DNA from: Ectopseudomonas guguanensis
GTDB taxonomy: Bacteria; Pseudomonadota; Gammaproteobacteria; Pseudomonadales; Pseudomonadaceae
DNA: 64,000 nt
Direction of reading: 5' to 3'
Assembly (NCBI RefSeq): GCF_900104265.1
Contig: NZ_FNJJ01000001.1
Coordinates: forward strand, 198,557 to 262,556
Positions within the stretch are counted from its first letter, which is position 1; every line of letters starts with the position of its first letter. The position numbers and the translations under genes were made by a program. This document shows positions 42,801 through 53,693 of this stretch, in pieces. The notes beneath the pieces were generated by a model. It saw only the letters and a program-made list of their open reading frames with translations, was not told the origin of the DNA and ran no database searches.

Positions 42801-43331
42801 GGCTTCACCCTCTACATGGAAATGCTGGAAAGGGCCGTGAAGGCCATCCAGAAAGGCGAGCAGCCCAACCTCGACCAGCCGCTGGGCGGTGGCCCGGAGA
42901 TCAACCTGCGCGTGCCGGCGCTGATCCCCGAGGATTACCTGCCTGACGTGCACGCGCGTCTGATCCTCTACAAGCGCATCGCCTCGGCCACCGACGAGGA
43001 CGGCCTGAAAGAGCTGCAGGTGGAGATGATCGACCGCTTCGGCCTGCTGCCGGAGCCGACCAAGCACCTGATGCGCCTGACCCTGCTCAAGCTGCAGGCC
43101 GACAAGCTGGGCATCACCAAGGTGGACGCCGGCCCGCAGGGCGGCCGTATCGAGTTCGCCGCGGAAACCTGCGTCGACCCGCTGACCCTGATCAAGCTGA
43201 TCCAGGCCCAGCCGAAACGCTACAAGTTCGAAGGCGCCACCGTCTTCAAGATCCAGGTGCCGATGGAGCGTGCGGAAGAGCGCTTCAATACCCTGGAAGC
43301 CCTGTTCGAGCGCCTTGCGCCCACCACCTGA
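39894..43331 (+). CDS. mfd: transcription-repair coupling factor Mfd
   Basis: ATP-dependent translocase that removes stalled RNA polymerase at lesions and recruits UvrA. The 1145-residue protein has the UvrB-like N-terminal modules, the RNA polymerase interaction domain (about 475-555), helicase motor with Walker A GDVGFGKTEVA (about 626-636) and DEEH box in IIDEEHRFGV, motif LHQLRGRVGRSHHQAYAYLL, and the C-terminal TRCF domain. The start is GTG at 39894, giving the family start (M)SVLRLPSLPAS. It is divergent from gap. Confidence 0.97.
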   Translation: MSVLRLPSLPASAGKQQWGNLPGAALSLAIAEAASNAGRFTLVLTEGSQSAERLQEELAFFAPDLPVLHFPDWETLPYDVFSPHQDIISQRIAALYRLPQLSRGILVVPIATALHRLAPKRFLLGSSLVLDVGQKLDVEQMRTRLEAAGYRCVDTVYEHGEFAVRGALIDLFPMGSEAPYRIDLFDDEIETLRTFDPENQRSVDKVESIRLLPAREFPLEKKAVSDFRGRFRERFDVDFRRCPIYQDLSSGITPAGIEYYLPLFFEETDTLFDYLPGDTQVFSLPGIEKAAAQFWLDARNRYEDRRVDPERPLLPPADIFLPVENCFARLKNWPRVVVNQDDIEAGVGQTRFEARTLPDLAIQAKAGEPLAALRRFIEEYQGRVLFCAESAGRREVLLELLARLKLKPKEVDGWPAFVESGERLNICIAPLDEGLLLDELALVPENPLFGQRVMQRRRREKGRDGGDNVIKNLTELREGAPVVHIDHGVGRYLGLVTMEFDGQAAEFLALQYADDAKLYVPVASLHLIARYSGNDDALAPLHRLGSEVWQKAKRKAAEQVRDVAAELLDIYARRAAREGFAFQDPALDYATFSAGFPFEETPDQQAAIDAVRADMLAGKPMDRLVCGDVGFGKTEVAMRAAFIAVHSGKQVAVLVPTTLLAQQHYNSFRDRFADWPVKVEVMSRFKSAKEVEGAVQQLAEGKVDIVIGTHKLLQDDVKFQNLGLVIIDEEHRFGVRQKEQLKALRSEVDILTLTATPIPRTLNMAVAGMRDLSIIATPPARRLSVRTFVMEENKPTIKEALLRELLRGGQVYYLHNDVKTIEKCAADLAELVPEARIGIGHGQMRERELEQVMSDFYHKRFNVLVASTIIETGIDVPSANTIIIERADKFGLAQLHQLRGRVGRSHHQAYAYLLTPPRKSMTEDAQKRLEAIAGAQDLGAGFILATHDLEIRGAGELLGDGQSGQIQAVGFTLYMEMLERAVKAIQKGEQPNLDQPLGGGPEINLRVPALIPEDYLPDVHARLILYKRIASATDEDGLKELQVEMIDRFGLLPEPTKHLMRLTLLKLQADKLGITKVDAGPQGGRIEFAAETCVDPLTLIKLIQAQPKRYKFEGATVFKIQVPMERAEERFNTLEALFERLAPTT

Positions 43332-43342
43332 AGGACTCACAC

Positions 43343-43864
43343 ATGCGCCCACTGCACCTGATCGCCCTGCTGCTCTGCCTGCTCGCACCCAGCGCCTTCG
43401 CCGAACGCCTGTACCAGGTCGAACTGCTGGTGTTCCGCCAGGCGGGAGAAGCGCTGATCGCGCCGAAGACTGCCCCGGACGACTGGGCAGGTACCGCCCT
43501 GCCGATCGCCGGCAGCGAACGCCCCACCAGCCTCGACAACGAAGCCGCCAGGCTCAATCCGGGCAACGGCTATCAGGTCCTGCTGCACAAGGCCTGGAGC
43601 CAGACGCTGAGCAGCACACCGAGTCGTGTCGCGGTGAGCAGCGGCGAGGCGCATCTTGGCCACTACCCGGTCGAAGGGACCCTCGCCTTCACCCAGGATC
43701 GCTTCGCCGACCTGGAGCTGGAGCTGTGGATCAACCGCTTCAGCGCCGACGGCCTGCTGGAGAGCAGCGAACACATGAAGGTCGCCCAGCGCCTGAAGGA
43801 CAACAGCCTGACCTATCTGGATCACGGCAGCCTGGGCGCACTGGTGCGCATCAGTCCGCTTTGA
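43343..43864 (+). CDS. CsiV-like secreted protein
   Basis: A 173-residue exported protein with a signal peptide (MRPLHLIALLLCLLAPSAFA, cleavage about residue 20). The mature start ERLYQVELLVFRQ and the C-terminal HLGHYPVEGTLAFTQDRFADLELELWI fit the CsiV family, known from Vibrio as a peptidoglycan-binding periplasmic protein. It starts 11 bp after mfd and is probably co-transcribed with it. The family call comes from recalled similarity. Confidence 0.75.
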   Translation: MRPLHLIALLLCLLAPSAFAERLYQVELLVFRQAGEALIAPKTAPDDWAGTALPIAGSERPTSLDNEAARLNPGNGYQVLLHKAWSQTLSSTPSRVAVSSGEAHLGHYPVEGTLAFTQDRFADLELELWINRFSADGLLESSEHMKVAQRLKDNSLTYLDHGSLGALVRISPL

Positions 43865-43867
43865 ACA

Positions 43868-43904
43868 GCAACGAAAAGGGCCGCCAAGCGGCCCTTTTCG
43901 TTGC
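43868..43904. terminator. terminator between csiV-like gene and MTI phosphorylase gene
   Basis: A 17-bp stem (GCAACGAAAAGGGCCGC with its complement) around a 3-nt loop, A-rich on one side and T-rich on the other. Convergent genes share it. Confidence 0.88.
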
Positions 43905-43913
43905 GCTAGCAAA

Positions 43914-45660
<1,747 letters not shown>

Positions 45661-45671
45661 GAACCTATTCC

Positions 45672-46199
45672 TTATTTGAAAACCGGGTTGGCAGCCCATT
45701 GCGGGCAAGGCGCCTCGTCGATGCGCACCCTGCAGTGCGCAGGCACACGGTCGAAGAGCGCCAGCATGTCGTCGTTACGCAAACGAATGCAGCCATGGGA
45801 CAGCGGCTGGCCCATGGGTTCCGTGTCCGGCGTGCCGTGCAGGTAGATGTAGCGACGGAAGGTGTCGACCTCCCCCAGGCGATTGCGCCCGGCTTCGAGG
45901 CCGCTCAACCAGAGAATGCGGGTCAGGATCCAGTCGCGCCCGGGAAACTGCTCGTGCAGCTGCGGCGACCAGACCTCACCGGTCCAGCGTCGACCACGCA
46001 GCACGGCAGCCAGCGGCAGCCCGGCGCCGATCTTCGCACGCACCTGGTGCAGCCCACGCGGCGTGCAGCCCGAGCCATTGCGCTCGCCCGCACCGTTGCG
46101 CGCGGTGGATACGGGCAAGCGAACCTTCAGTTGCCCCGCGCTGAAGCCGTAGAGCATCTGATCGGCAATGGAGATATGGAGTAAATCGAGATCGGACAT
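45672..46199 (-). CDS. L,D-transpeptidase family (YkuD) protein
   Basis: A 175-residue protein with the YkuD signature: HGTP at about 118-121 and [11 protein letters not shown] near residues 131-141, including the nucleophile cysteine. YkuD proteins form 3-3 crosslinks or attach proteins to peptidoglycan, and some act as L,D-carboxypeptidases. No signal peptide or membrane segment is visible, which would place it in the cytoplasm. That points to a role in muropeptide recycling alongside nagZ 11 bp downstream (inference). Confidence 0.88.
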   Translation of the reverse strand: MSDLDLLHISIADQMLYGFSAGQLKVRLPVSTARNGAGERNGSGCTPRGLHQVRAKIGAGLPLAAVLRGRRWTGEVWSPQLHEQFPGRDWILTRILWLSGLEAGRNRLGEVDTFRRYIYLHGTPDTEPMGQPLSHGCIRLRNDDMLALFDRVPAHCRVRIDEAPCPQWAANPVFK

Positions 46200-46276
46200 G
46201 GGCCGCTAGCTTAGCAGGCCGCCGAAAAACTACCTACGCTGGCAATCGTGACGAAACCGGGCACAGCTTCCGCCGC

Positions 46277-46984
46277 TCAGGCCTTGGGCGCAGTGCTTGG
46301 CGCCTTGCTTCGCGGCTTGAGCTGCGCGCCGGCCAGCGCCGGGTCGTTGACCCCGGTTTCCGAGCGCATGCCGGCAGCGAGGAAGGGCACCATCATGCGC
46401 ATTACCTGCTCGATCGAGGTGTTGACGCCGAAATCGGTCTCGGCCATTGCGCGCAGCGCCTTGATACCGGACATGCTGAACGCCGCGGCACCGAGCATGA
46501 AGTGCACACGCCAGAACAGCTCCAGTGGCGGAATACGCGGCGCCGCCTCGTGCACCAGCAGCATGTAGCGGCGGAACACCTTGCCGTAGACTTCTTCCAG
46601 GTATTTGCGCAGGTGGCCCTGGCTCTGGCTGAAGGCCAGCCCCAGCAGACGCATGAAGATGGACAAATCGTTGCCGCTGCGTGGCTTCACGGCCAGCGCC
46701 TGCTCCACCAGCAGCTCGAGCAGCTCCTCGAGGGTAGCCTGGGTTTCAGCCTTGGCCTGGCGGCGATCGAGTTCCTTTTCCAGGCTGGCACAGAAGGGCC
46801 CGAGGAAACGCGAGAAGACCGCCTGGATCAGCGCCTTCTTCGAGCCGAAGTGATAGTTGACGGCTGCCAGGTTGACACCTGCCTTGCTGGTGATCAGCCG
46901 CAGCGAGGTCTCGGCGAAGCCCTTTTCCGCGAACAGCTGTTCCGCAGCATCGAGAATGCGTTCAACGGTTTCCGACTGAGCCAT
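46277..46984 (-). CDS. psrA: TetR-family regulator PsrA
   Basis: Long-chain fatty-acid responsive regulator that in Pseudomonas activates rpoS and represses fadBA and its own gene. The 235-residue protein has a TetR DNA-binding domain at about residues 5-52 ([20 protein letters not shown], with helix-turn-helix ending [15 protein letters not shown]) and a ligand domain. Two palindromes of the PsrA type lie directly upstream (46999-47025). The order nagZ-ldt-psrA-lexA is as in P. aeruginosa. Confidence 0.94.
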   Translation of the reverse strand: MAQSETVERILDAAEQLFAEKGFAETSLRLITSKAGVNLAAVNYHFGSKKALIQAVFSRFLGPFCASLEKELDRRQAKAETQATLEELLELLVEQALAVKPRSGNDLSIFMRLLGLAFSQSQGHLRKYLEEVYGKVFRRYMLLVHEAAPRIPPLELFWRVHFMLGAAAFSMSGIKALRAMAETDFGVNTSIEQVMRMMVPFLAAGMRSETGVNDPALAGAQLKPRSKAPSTAPKA

Positions 46985-46998
46985 GAGTTATCACCTGA

Positions 46999-47025
46999 CA
47001 AACACTTGTTTGAAACATACGTTTC
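46999..47025. promoter_or_regulatory. double PsrA-type operator
   Basis: Two perfect palindromes sharing one base: CAAACACTTGTTTG (46999-47012) and GAAACATACGTTTC (47012-47025). Both fit the published PsrA consensus (G/C)AAAC-N2-4-GTTT(G/C). They lie 15-41 bp upstream of the psrA start and so fit autoregulation. Confidence 0.82.
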
Positions 47026-47151
47026 AGCTCATCGAATTGTCAAGCCGCGCAAGCCGTGTTTTGGCCGGCGGGTCACAGCTTACAACAAGCGAAGACGCAC
47101 GTTGCCGCAAGCAGGTTACAAGCCAGGCGGCAAGCAGGAAAAATTTGGGCG

Positions 47152-47179
47152 TTGCCAAGCCGTGCTTACTGTATATAAT
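47152..47179 (+). promoter_or_regulatory. lexA promoter
   Basis: TTGCCA (47152-47157), 16-bp spacer, perfect TATAAT (47174-47179). The -10 box lies inside the first LexA box. Confidence 0.75.
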
Positions 47180-47203
47180 CCCAGTCACTGTATAAAAAGA
47201 CAG
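47169..47203 (+). promoter_or_regulatory. tandem LexA (SOS) boxes
   Basis: Box 1 CTGTATATAATCCCAG (47169-47184) and box 2 CTGTATAAAAAGACAG (47188-47203), 3 bp apart. Box 2 matches CTGT-N8-ACAG perfectly; box 1 has CCAG at the right end. They cover the -10 region and start site of lexA, so autorepression is expected, as in E. coli. Confidence 0.9.
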
Positions 47204-47212
47204 AGCCCCGCC

Positions 47213-47827
47213 ATGCTGAAACTGACGCCACGCCAAGCCGAGATTCTCGCCTTCATCAAACGCTGCCTGGAAGACAACGGCTACCCGCCCACGCGGGCTG
47301 AAATCGCCCAGGAGCTGGGCTTCAAATCGCCCAACGCGGCAGAAGAACACCTCAAGGCCCTGGCGCGCAAAGGGGCCATCGAAATGACCCCGGGCGCTTC
47401 GCGCGGCATTCGCATCCCCGGCTTCGAAGCTGGCGCTGCGAACGAGGACGAAGGCCTGCCGGTGATCGGCCGTGTCGCCGCCGGTGCTCCGATTCTTGCC
47501 CAGCAGCATGTCGAGGAATCCTGCCAGATCAACCCGGCGTTCTTTCAACCCAAGGCCGACTATCTCCTGCGCGTACGCGGCATGAGCATGAAGGACATCG
47601 GCATCTTCGACGGTGATCTGCTCGCCGTGCATACCACCCGCGAAGCACGCAATGGCCAGATCGTCGTCGCCCGCATCGATGACGAGGTCACGGTCAAGCG
47701 CTTCAAGCGCGAGGGCAACAAGGTCTGGCTGATAGCCGAGAACCCCGAGTTCGCTCCGATCGAAGTGGATCTGGAACACCAGGATCTGGTTATCGAAGGT
47801 TTGAGTGTCGGTGTAATACGCCGCTGA
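47213..47827 (+). CDS. lexA: SOS repressor LexA
   Basis: Represses DNA-damage genes and cleaves itself when RecA is activated. The ATG at 47213 gives a 204-residue protein; the longer frame upstream runs through the promoter and is rejected. The winged-helix DNA-binding domain (1-70) is followed by the cleavage site Ala90-Gly91 and the catalytic pair Ser125 (GMSMKD) and Lys162. sulA starts 9 bp downstream, making a lexA-sulA operon. Confidence 0.97.
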   Translation: MLKLTPRQAEILAFIKRCLEDNGYPPTRAEIAQELGFKSPNAAEEHLKALARKGAIEMTPGASRGIRIPGFEAGAANEDEGLPVIGRVAAGAPILAQQHVEESCQINPAFFQPKADYLLRVRGMSMKDIGIFDGDLLAVHTTREARNGQIVVARIDDEVTVKRFKREGNKVWLIAENPEFAPIEVDLEHQDLVIEGLSVGVIRR

Positions 47828-47836
47828 GGAAACGCC

Positions 47837-48304
47837 ATGCAAGTGCAGCAGTCGTTCGAGCGCCCACAACTCCCACTTTTCGACGCCTTCCTGGGAGCCT
47901 CAGGCACGCCCCTGGTTACGGATGACGTCGCTCGCAGCGAGGATGATCAGGCATTCAGCGAACTGGCTCTGCGTGGCGCCGCCGGCCACTGCCTGCACCT
48001 GCTGGCACCTATCCTGCGTGAGCTGAGCCAGAATCAGGACGCGCGCTGGCTGACCCTGGTGGCGCCGCCTGCGAGCCTGACCCAGGCCTGGCTTCGCGAT
48101 GCCGGCCTGAACCGCGAGCGCATCCTACTGCTGCATCCGCGACAGGGGCAAAGCGCCCTGCAGCTGGCGGAAGAAGCGCTCAAGCTGGGGCGCAGCCATA
48201 CGGTGATCAGCTGGCTGCACCCGGTCGAGCGCGGCACGCGCCAACGCCTGGCACAGGCCGCCGTTAGCGGTGCCGCGCAGAGCCTGAATATCAGCCTGGG
48301 CTGA
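47837..48304 (+). CDS. sulA: cell division inhibitor SulA
   Basis: SOS-induced protein that blocks FtsZ assembly until damage is repaired. The 155-residue protein shows the family core LLAPILRELSQNQDARWLTLVAPP and ISWLHPVERGTRQRLAQAA. It follows lexA by 9 bp and has no separate LexA box, so it is controlled by the two boxes upstream of lexA. Confidence 0.9.
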   Translation: MQVQQSFERPQLPLFDAFLGASGTPLVTDDVARSEDDQAFSELALRGAAGHCLHLLAPILRELSQNQDARWLTLVAPPASLTQAWLRDAGLNRERILLLHPRQGQSALQLAEEALKLGRSHTVISWLHPVERGTRQRLAQAAVSGAAQSLNISLG

Positions 48305-48305
48305 G

Positions 48306-48361
48306 CAGGCTACAGGCTACAGGCTACAGGCTACAGGCTACAGGCTACAGGCTACAGGCTA
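48306..48361. repeat. tandem heptanucleotide array, 8 perfect copies of CAGGCTA
   Basis: Exactly eight uninterrupted copies (56 bp) start 2 bp after the sulA stop. A degenerate inverted set of the related heptad (GCCTGCA/GCCTGCG) lies at about 48456-48486, beyond a terminator. A related array with unit GCTGCAG is present at 62598-62639. Confidence 0.92.
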
Positions 48362-48420
48362 CAAAAGCGTCCGGCCGGACGACGATTCGTCAATGACGTG
48401 GTTCATAAACGCGCCCCAAT

Positions 48421-48450
48421 GAAAAACCCCTCATATTCGAGGGGCTTTTC
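48421..48450. terminator. terminator after lexA-sulA
   Basis: Stem GAAAAACCCCTC / GAGGGGCTTTTC (one mismatch) with a 6-nt loop and T residues after it on the plus strand. It also faces the minus-strand gene ending at 48494. Confidence 0.8.
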
Positions 48451-48493
48451 GTTCCTGCCTGCAGCTTGTGGCCTGCAGCCTGCGGCTGATCCT

Positions 48494-48733
48494 TCAATGC
48501 AGGACTCGCGGTCCTTCATCTTCTTCGCTGCTGAAATCACCCTCGGCCATGCGACCGGCCATCTGCACCCCGACATTGAGCATGGCCTTGGCCACCTCGA
48601 TGTGCTGGCCCTGCAAAAACGCCTTGGCATCAGCGGAGAAGTCCAGGGTCACCAGCGCCTCTTCATCCTCTGCGCGGCGCAGGGCAATACGCCCATCGGG
48701 CAGTTCGACGATTTCCAGAAAGGATGTAGGCAT
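48494..48733 (-). CDS. small conserved hypothetical protein
   Basis: A 79-residue acidic protein with start MPTSFLEIVELPDGRIALRR at 48733; the frame begins 10 codons earlier but that part is not family-like. No signal peptide, helix or metal motif is evident. The C-terminus is rich in Glu and Asp. A homologue lies at the same place in P. aeruginosa as I recall. Function unknown. Confidence 0.75.
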   Translation of the reverse strand: MPTSFLEIVELPDGRIALRRAEDEEALVTLDFSADAKAFLQGQHIEVAKAMLNVGVQMAGRMAEGDFSSEEDEGPRVLH

Positions 48734-48814
48734 TGGCTCAGTCTCTGTGCGAAAACACGACATTGTAACAGTCAGTCAGGCTCATCCCCAGCCCACTGGT
48801 CCAGTTGAACGCAA

Positions 48815-49333
48815 TCAGCACTCGCTGAGGCCTTCACGGAAACGCAATACCAAGGCCTTGAGTTGCTGACGCCAGGCATCGACATCATCGAAGCTCAGTT
48901 CAACGGGCTCTTCGCCAACGCTGACGGCCGTGATCAGCGGCATCGAGGGGTCGACCTTGGCCTTGCGCTCCTCGCGCGGCGGCTGAAACAACGCGGCATA
49001 AGCGGCCAGCAACTCGGCCAGCCAGGTTTCACGCTGCTGCGCCAGCTCCACCAGCTCGGCCAGTTCCGGGCTGGGCGCGCCCTCGAGCACCGCCTGCTGC
49101 ACGAACGCCTCGACCCGTGAAGGCGCTGCGTCATTCATGCGGTAGTAGCCGGCGATCTCGTGACACAGCCCGAGCAGCCCACCGTACAGATGAAACAGTG
49201 CGGCCTCGCGCTCGGCCTGTACCAGTGCCTGTACGTTGAACGCGGAGGACGCCTCGGCCTTGCGCCAGTTATCCAGTGCGATACCGGCGAAGAAGATCTT
49301 CTGATTGGTGCGGGTATAGATTTCTTTAGCCAT
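48815..49333 (-). CDS. DUF6586-type conserved hypothetical protein
   Basis: A 172-residue soluble, mainly helical protein. The ATG at 49333 was chosen over 49363 because GGAGG lies 8 nt upstream and MAKEIYTRTNQKIFFAGIAL looks like a natural N-terminus. The stretch EREAALFHLYGGLLGLCHEIAGYYR is the most conserved-looking part. The family name is from memory and less certain than the gene itself. Its function is unknown. Confidence 0.78.
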   Translation of the reverse strand: MAKEIYTRTNQKIFFAGIALDNWRKAEASSAFNVQALVQAEREAALFHLYGGLLGLCHEIAGYYRMNDAAPSRVEAFVQQAVLEGAPSPELAELVELAQQRETWLAELLAAYAALFQPPREERKAKVDPSMPLITAVSVGEEPVELSFDDVDAWRQQLKALVLRFREGLSEC

Positions 49334-49458
49334 TGCGGCGACCTCCACAGCTGATCGGGTCATGATACGCGCGCCGGCCGTAGCCGGACGCGCATCTCGT
49401 CAGCCCTCCTGACCTTGTGATCTGGCAAGCCAGAGCCGGGCCTGTTAGACGTCAGGCC

Positions 49459-52065
49459 TTAGCGCTTGTCCTCGACCTTCCACTTGCCACCATCGTAGAA
49501 CGCACGCCAGCCGGTCGGCTTGCCATCGACCTCGGACTGCACGTACTGCTCCTTGGTCTTGCGGCTGTAGCGGATCACCGCCGGACGACCGTCCGGGTCC
49601 TTCTGCGGCGCATCGCAGAGGAAGTGATACTTGGGGTCGATCTCGTGCTTGTGCGGGATGATCTCCAGCACCAGCGGCGCGCGCGTCTCACGATTCTTCG
49701 GGAACTGGCTGGCCGCGAGGAACAGGCCCGACGCACCGTCACGCAGCACGTAGGTGTCGTCCACTTTCTCGCACCTGAGCTCGGGCATGTCCACCTTGTC
49801 CATCTTCGGCGGCGCCGCCTCGCCATTTTTCAACAGCTTGCGGGTGTTCTTGCAGCTCGGGTTGGTGCAACCGAAGAACTTGCCGAAGCGGCCGGTCTTG
49901 AGCTGCATTTCGCTGCCGCACTTGTCGCATTCCAGGCTCGGGCCTTCGTAACCCTTGATGCGGTACTGCCCCCGCTCGATCTCGTAGCCGGTGCAGTCCG
50001 GGTTGTTGCCGCAGATATGCAGCTTGCGGGTTTCGTCCAGCAGGTAGGCATCCATGGCTGTGGAGCAGATCGGGCAGCGATGCTTGCCGAGCAGCACGCG
50101 GGATTCGGACTCGCCCTCGTCGTCGGCGGCGATTTCGTCGCCCGGCACCAGGTTGATGGTGGCCTTGCAGCGTTCCTTCGGCGGCAGCGCATAGCCGGAG
50201 CAACCTAGGAACACGCCGGTGGAGGCGGTACGAATCATCATCGGCCGGCCGCACTCGCGGCAGGGAATGTCGGTCAGGGTCGGCTGGTTGGCGCGCATGC
50301 CGCCCTCGCCTGCCTCGGCGGCTTCGAGCTTCTTCTTGAAGTCGCCGTAGAACTCGTCGAGCAGATGCTTCCACTCGCGCTCGCCCTGGGCCACGTCGTC
50401 GAGATGCTCTTCCATGGTGGCGGTGAAGCCGTAGTCCATCAGGTTGGCGAAGCTCTCGTCGAGACGCTCGGTGACGATGTCGCCCATCTTCTCGGCGTAG
50501 AAGCGGCGGTTATGCACCGTGACGTAGCCACGATCCTGAATGGTGGAGATGATCGCCGCGTAGGTGGAGGGGCGGCCGATGCCACGCTTTTCCAGCTCCT
50601 TGACCAGGCTGGCTTCGGAGTAGCGCGCCGGCGGTTTGGTGAAGTGCTGGCTGGGGTCGAGCTGGATCAGCTTGAGGCCCTCGCCCTCCTTCATTTCCGG
50701 CAGGACGTCGTCCTCGCCCGGCTTGCTCTGCTGCGGCAGCACACGGGTGTAACCGTCGAACTTGAGGATGCGGCCCTTGGCACGCAGCTCGAAGGCGCCG
50801 GCAGCCACGGTGACGCTGGTGGACAGGTACTCGGCCGGCGGCATCTGGCAGGCGACGAACTGGCGCCAGATCAGGTCGTACAGACGCTCGGCGTCACGCT
50901 CCATACCCGATAGCTGGGCCGGACGCAGGTTGACATCGGACGGACGAATCGCTTCGTGCGCCTCCTGAGCGCCTTCCTTGCTCGAATACAGGTTGGGCTT
51001 GCCCGGAAGGTACTTGTCGCCGTACTCGCTGCCGATAAAGCCGCGCACCATCTCAACCGCGTCGTTCGACAGGTTGGTCGAGTCGGTACGCATATAGGTG
51101 ATGTAGCCGGCCTCGTACAGCCGCTGGGCCATCATCATGGTCTTCTTCACGCCGAAGCCCAGGCGGTTGCTCGCCGCCTGCTGCAGGGTGGAAGTGATGA
51201 AGGGAGCCGACGGCTTGCTGCTGGTCGGGCGGTCTTCGCGCTTGACCACGCTGTAGCTGGAGGCCTTGAGCTTCTCCAGCGCGGCCATGGCCTGAGCTTC
51301 ATTGACCGGTTTGAACGCCGCACCGCCCTCGCGCACCACCTCGAAACGCACCTTGGCGTTCTTCGCGGTACCGAGATCGGCGTGCACTTCCCAGTATTCT
51401 TCAGGGACGAAGGCACGGATTTCCTTCTCGCGCTCGACCACCAGCTTCACCGCCACCGACTGCACGCGGCCGGCGGACAGGCCGCGGGCGATCTTGGCCC
51501 ACAGCAGCGGCGAGACCATGTAGCCCACCACGCGGTCGAGGAAGCGCCGCGCCTGCTGGGCGTTGACGCGGTTGATATCCAGCTCGCCGGGCTTGGAGAA
51601 GGCTTCCTGGATCGCCTTCTTGGTGATCTCGTTGAACACCACGCGCTTGTAGCGGCTGTCGTCGCCGCCGATGGATTCGCGCAGGTGCCAGGCAATGGCC
51701 TCCCCTTCGCGGTCCAAGTCGGTTGCGAGATAGATGGTGTCGGCATCCTTGGCCAGACGGCGTAGTTCCTCGATCACCTTTTCCTTGCCGGGCAGGATCT
51801 CGTACTTGGCCTTCCAGCCGTGCTCGGGGTCGACGCCCATGCGCGCGAACAGCTGACGTTTGGCCTTTTCCTTGGGCGACAGCGCAGGCGCCTCGGCGGC
51901 GGCCTTGCCGCGCTTGGCAGGCTCCTTGGTGGCGCTTGCCGAGCCGCTGGTAGGCAGGTCACGGATATGGCCGATGCTCGACTTCACCACGTACTGGCTG
52001 CCCAGATACTTGTTGATGGTCTTGGCCTTGGCCGGGGATTCCACGATGACCAGCGATTTGCCCAT
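49459..52065 (-). CDS. topA: DNA topoisomerase I
   Basis: Type IA topoisomerase that relaxes negative supercoils. The 868-residue protein has the Toprim domain ([14 protein letters not shown] at residue 4, [12 protein letters not shown] near 117), the active-site tyrosine Tyr324 in [10 protein letters not shown], and three C-terminal zinc ribbons with Cys pairs at CRECGRP, CPICSTA and CDKCGSE plus their partners. After the zinc fingers it has an extra C-terminal segment ending EDKR. The promoter TTGACC-16-TATATA lies upstream at 52126-52153. Confidence 0.96.
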   Translation of the reverse strand: MGKSLVIVESPAKAKTINKYLGSQYVVKSSIGHIRDLPTSGSASATKEPAKRGKAAAEAPALSPKEKAKRQLFARMGVDPEHGWKAKYEILPGKEKVIEELRRLAKDADTIYLATDLDREGEAIAWHLRESIGGDDSRYKRVVFNEITKKAIQEAFSKPGELDINRVNAQQARRFLDRVVGYMVSPLLWAKIARGLSAGRVQSVAVKLVVEREKEIRAFVPEEYWEVHADLGTAKNAKVRFEVVREGGAAFKPVNEAQAMAALEKLKASSYSVVKREDRPTSSKPSAPFITSTLQQAASNRLGFGVKKTMMMAQRLYEAGYITYMRTDSTNLSNDAVEMVRGFIGSEYGDKYLPGKPNLYSSKEGAQEAHEAIRPSDVNLRPAQLSGMERDAERLYDLIWRQFVACQMPPAEYLSTSVTVAAGAFELRAKGRILKFDGYTRVLPQQSKPGEDDVLPEMKEGEGLKLIQLDPSQHFTKPPARYSEASLVKELEKRGIGRPSTYAAIISTIQDRGYVTVHNRRFYAEKMGDIVTERLDESFANLMDYGFTATMEEHLDDVAQGEREWKHLLDEFYGDFKKKLEAAEAGEGGMRANQPTLTDIPCRECGRPMMIRTASTGVFLGCSGYALPPKERCKATINLVPGDEIAADDEGESESRVLLGKHRCPICSTAMDAYLLDETRKLHICGNNPDCTGYEIERGQYRIKGYEGPSLECDKCGSEMQLKTGRFGKFFGCTNPSCKNTRKLLKNGEAAPPKMDKVDMPELRCEKVDDTYVLRDGASGLFLAASQFPKNRETRAPLVLEIIPHKHEIDPKYHFLCDAPQKDPDGRPAVIRYSRKTKEQYVQSEVDGKPTGWRAFYDGGKWKVEDKR

Positions 52066-52125
52066 GGATCAGAGAATTCCTAAAAATGCGAAATATAGAA
52101 GGCTGGGAGCCTTGAGGCCCCGCTA

Positions 52126-52153
52126 TATATAGTGGCGACCAAGCGAAGGTCAA
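52126..52153 (-). promoter_or_regulatory. probable topA promoter
   Basis: On the minus strand TTGACC (52148-52153), 16-bp spacer, TATATA (52126-52131). The leader would be about 54 nt. The -10 region is an alternating TA run, which melts easily and could make the promoter sensitive to supercoiling (inference). Confidence 0.6.
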
Positions 52154-52170
52154 GCGTAGGGGCCGTGCAG

Positions 52171-52413
52171 TCAGACTTCAGAACCACCGATAGGGCTGAC
52201 TTCGGCCTGAATCAAAGCAAAGCGTGGAACGCGCCTGCCGTCCACCTCGATCTCTTCGCAGAACATGCTCAGCGGCCGCACCCACAGGCCGAACTCGCCG
52301 TAAAGGGCCTGATAGACCACCACCTCTTCCTCGCTCTCGGAATGGCGCGCCACGCCGAATACGCGGTATTGCGGGCCCTTGTAGTGGCGATAGAGTCCTG
52401 GCTGCAGTTGCAT
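52171..52413 (-). CDS. DUF1653 domain protein
   Basis: An 80-residue protein whose start at 52413 gives MQLQPGLYRHYKGPQYRVFG, the typical opening of DUF1653 proteins (GxYRHYKG..Y.V.G.A.HSE..E..VVYQALYG). The longer frame to 52614 overlaps fadA and is rejected. Function of the family is unknown; it is small, soluble and widespread in proteobacteria. It lies between topA and fadA and is separated from fadA by that gene's terminator. Confidence 0.9.
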   Translation of the reverse strand: MQLQPGLYRHYKGPQYRVFGVARHSESEEEVVVYQALYGEFGLWVRPLSMFCEEIEVDGRRVPRFALIQAEVSPIGGSEV

Positions 52414-52447
52414 GAGAGGTTCCCGAATTGAAAAGCCGTAAAAAGCA

Positions 52448-52472
52448 AAACCGGGGCACTGGGCCCCGGTTT
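52448..52472 (-). terminator. terminator after fadBA
   Basis: Stem AAACCGGGGC / GCCCCGGTTT with a 5-nt loop just downstream of the fadA stop, with T residues following on the minus strand. Confidence 0.8.
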
Positions 52473-52487
52473 GTTGTCCACTGACGC

Positions 52488-53693
<1,206 letters not shown>

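Noticed and set aside
46502..47212. N-terminal extension of the lexA frame
   Set aside because: It crosses the SOS boxes, the lexA promoter and the divergent psrA gene; LexA starts at 47213 by family N-terminus and length.
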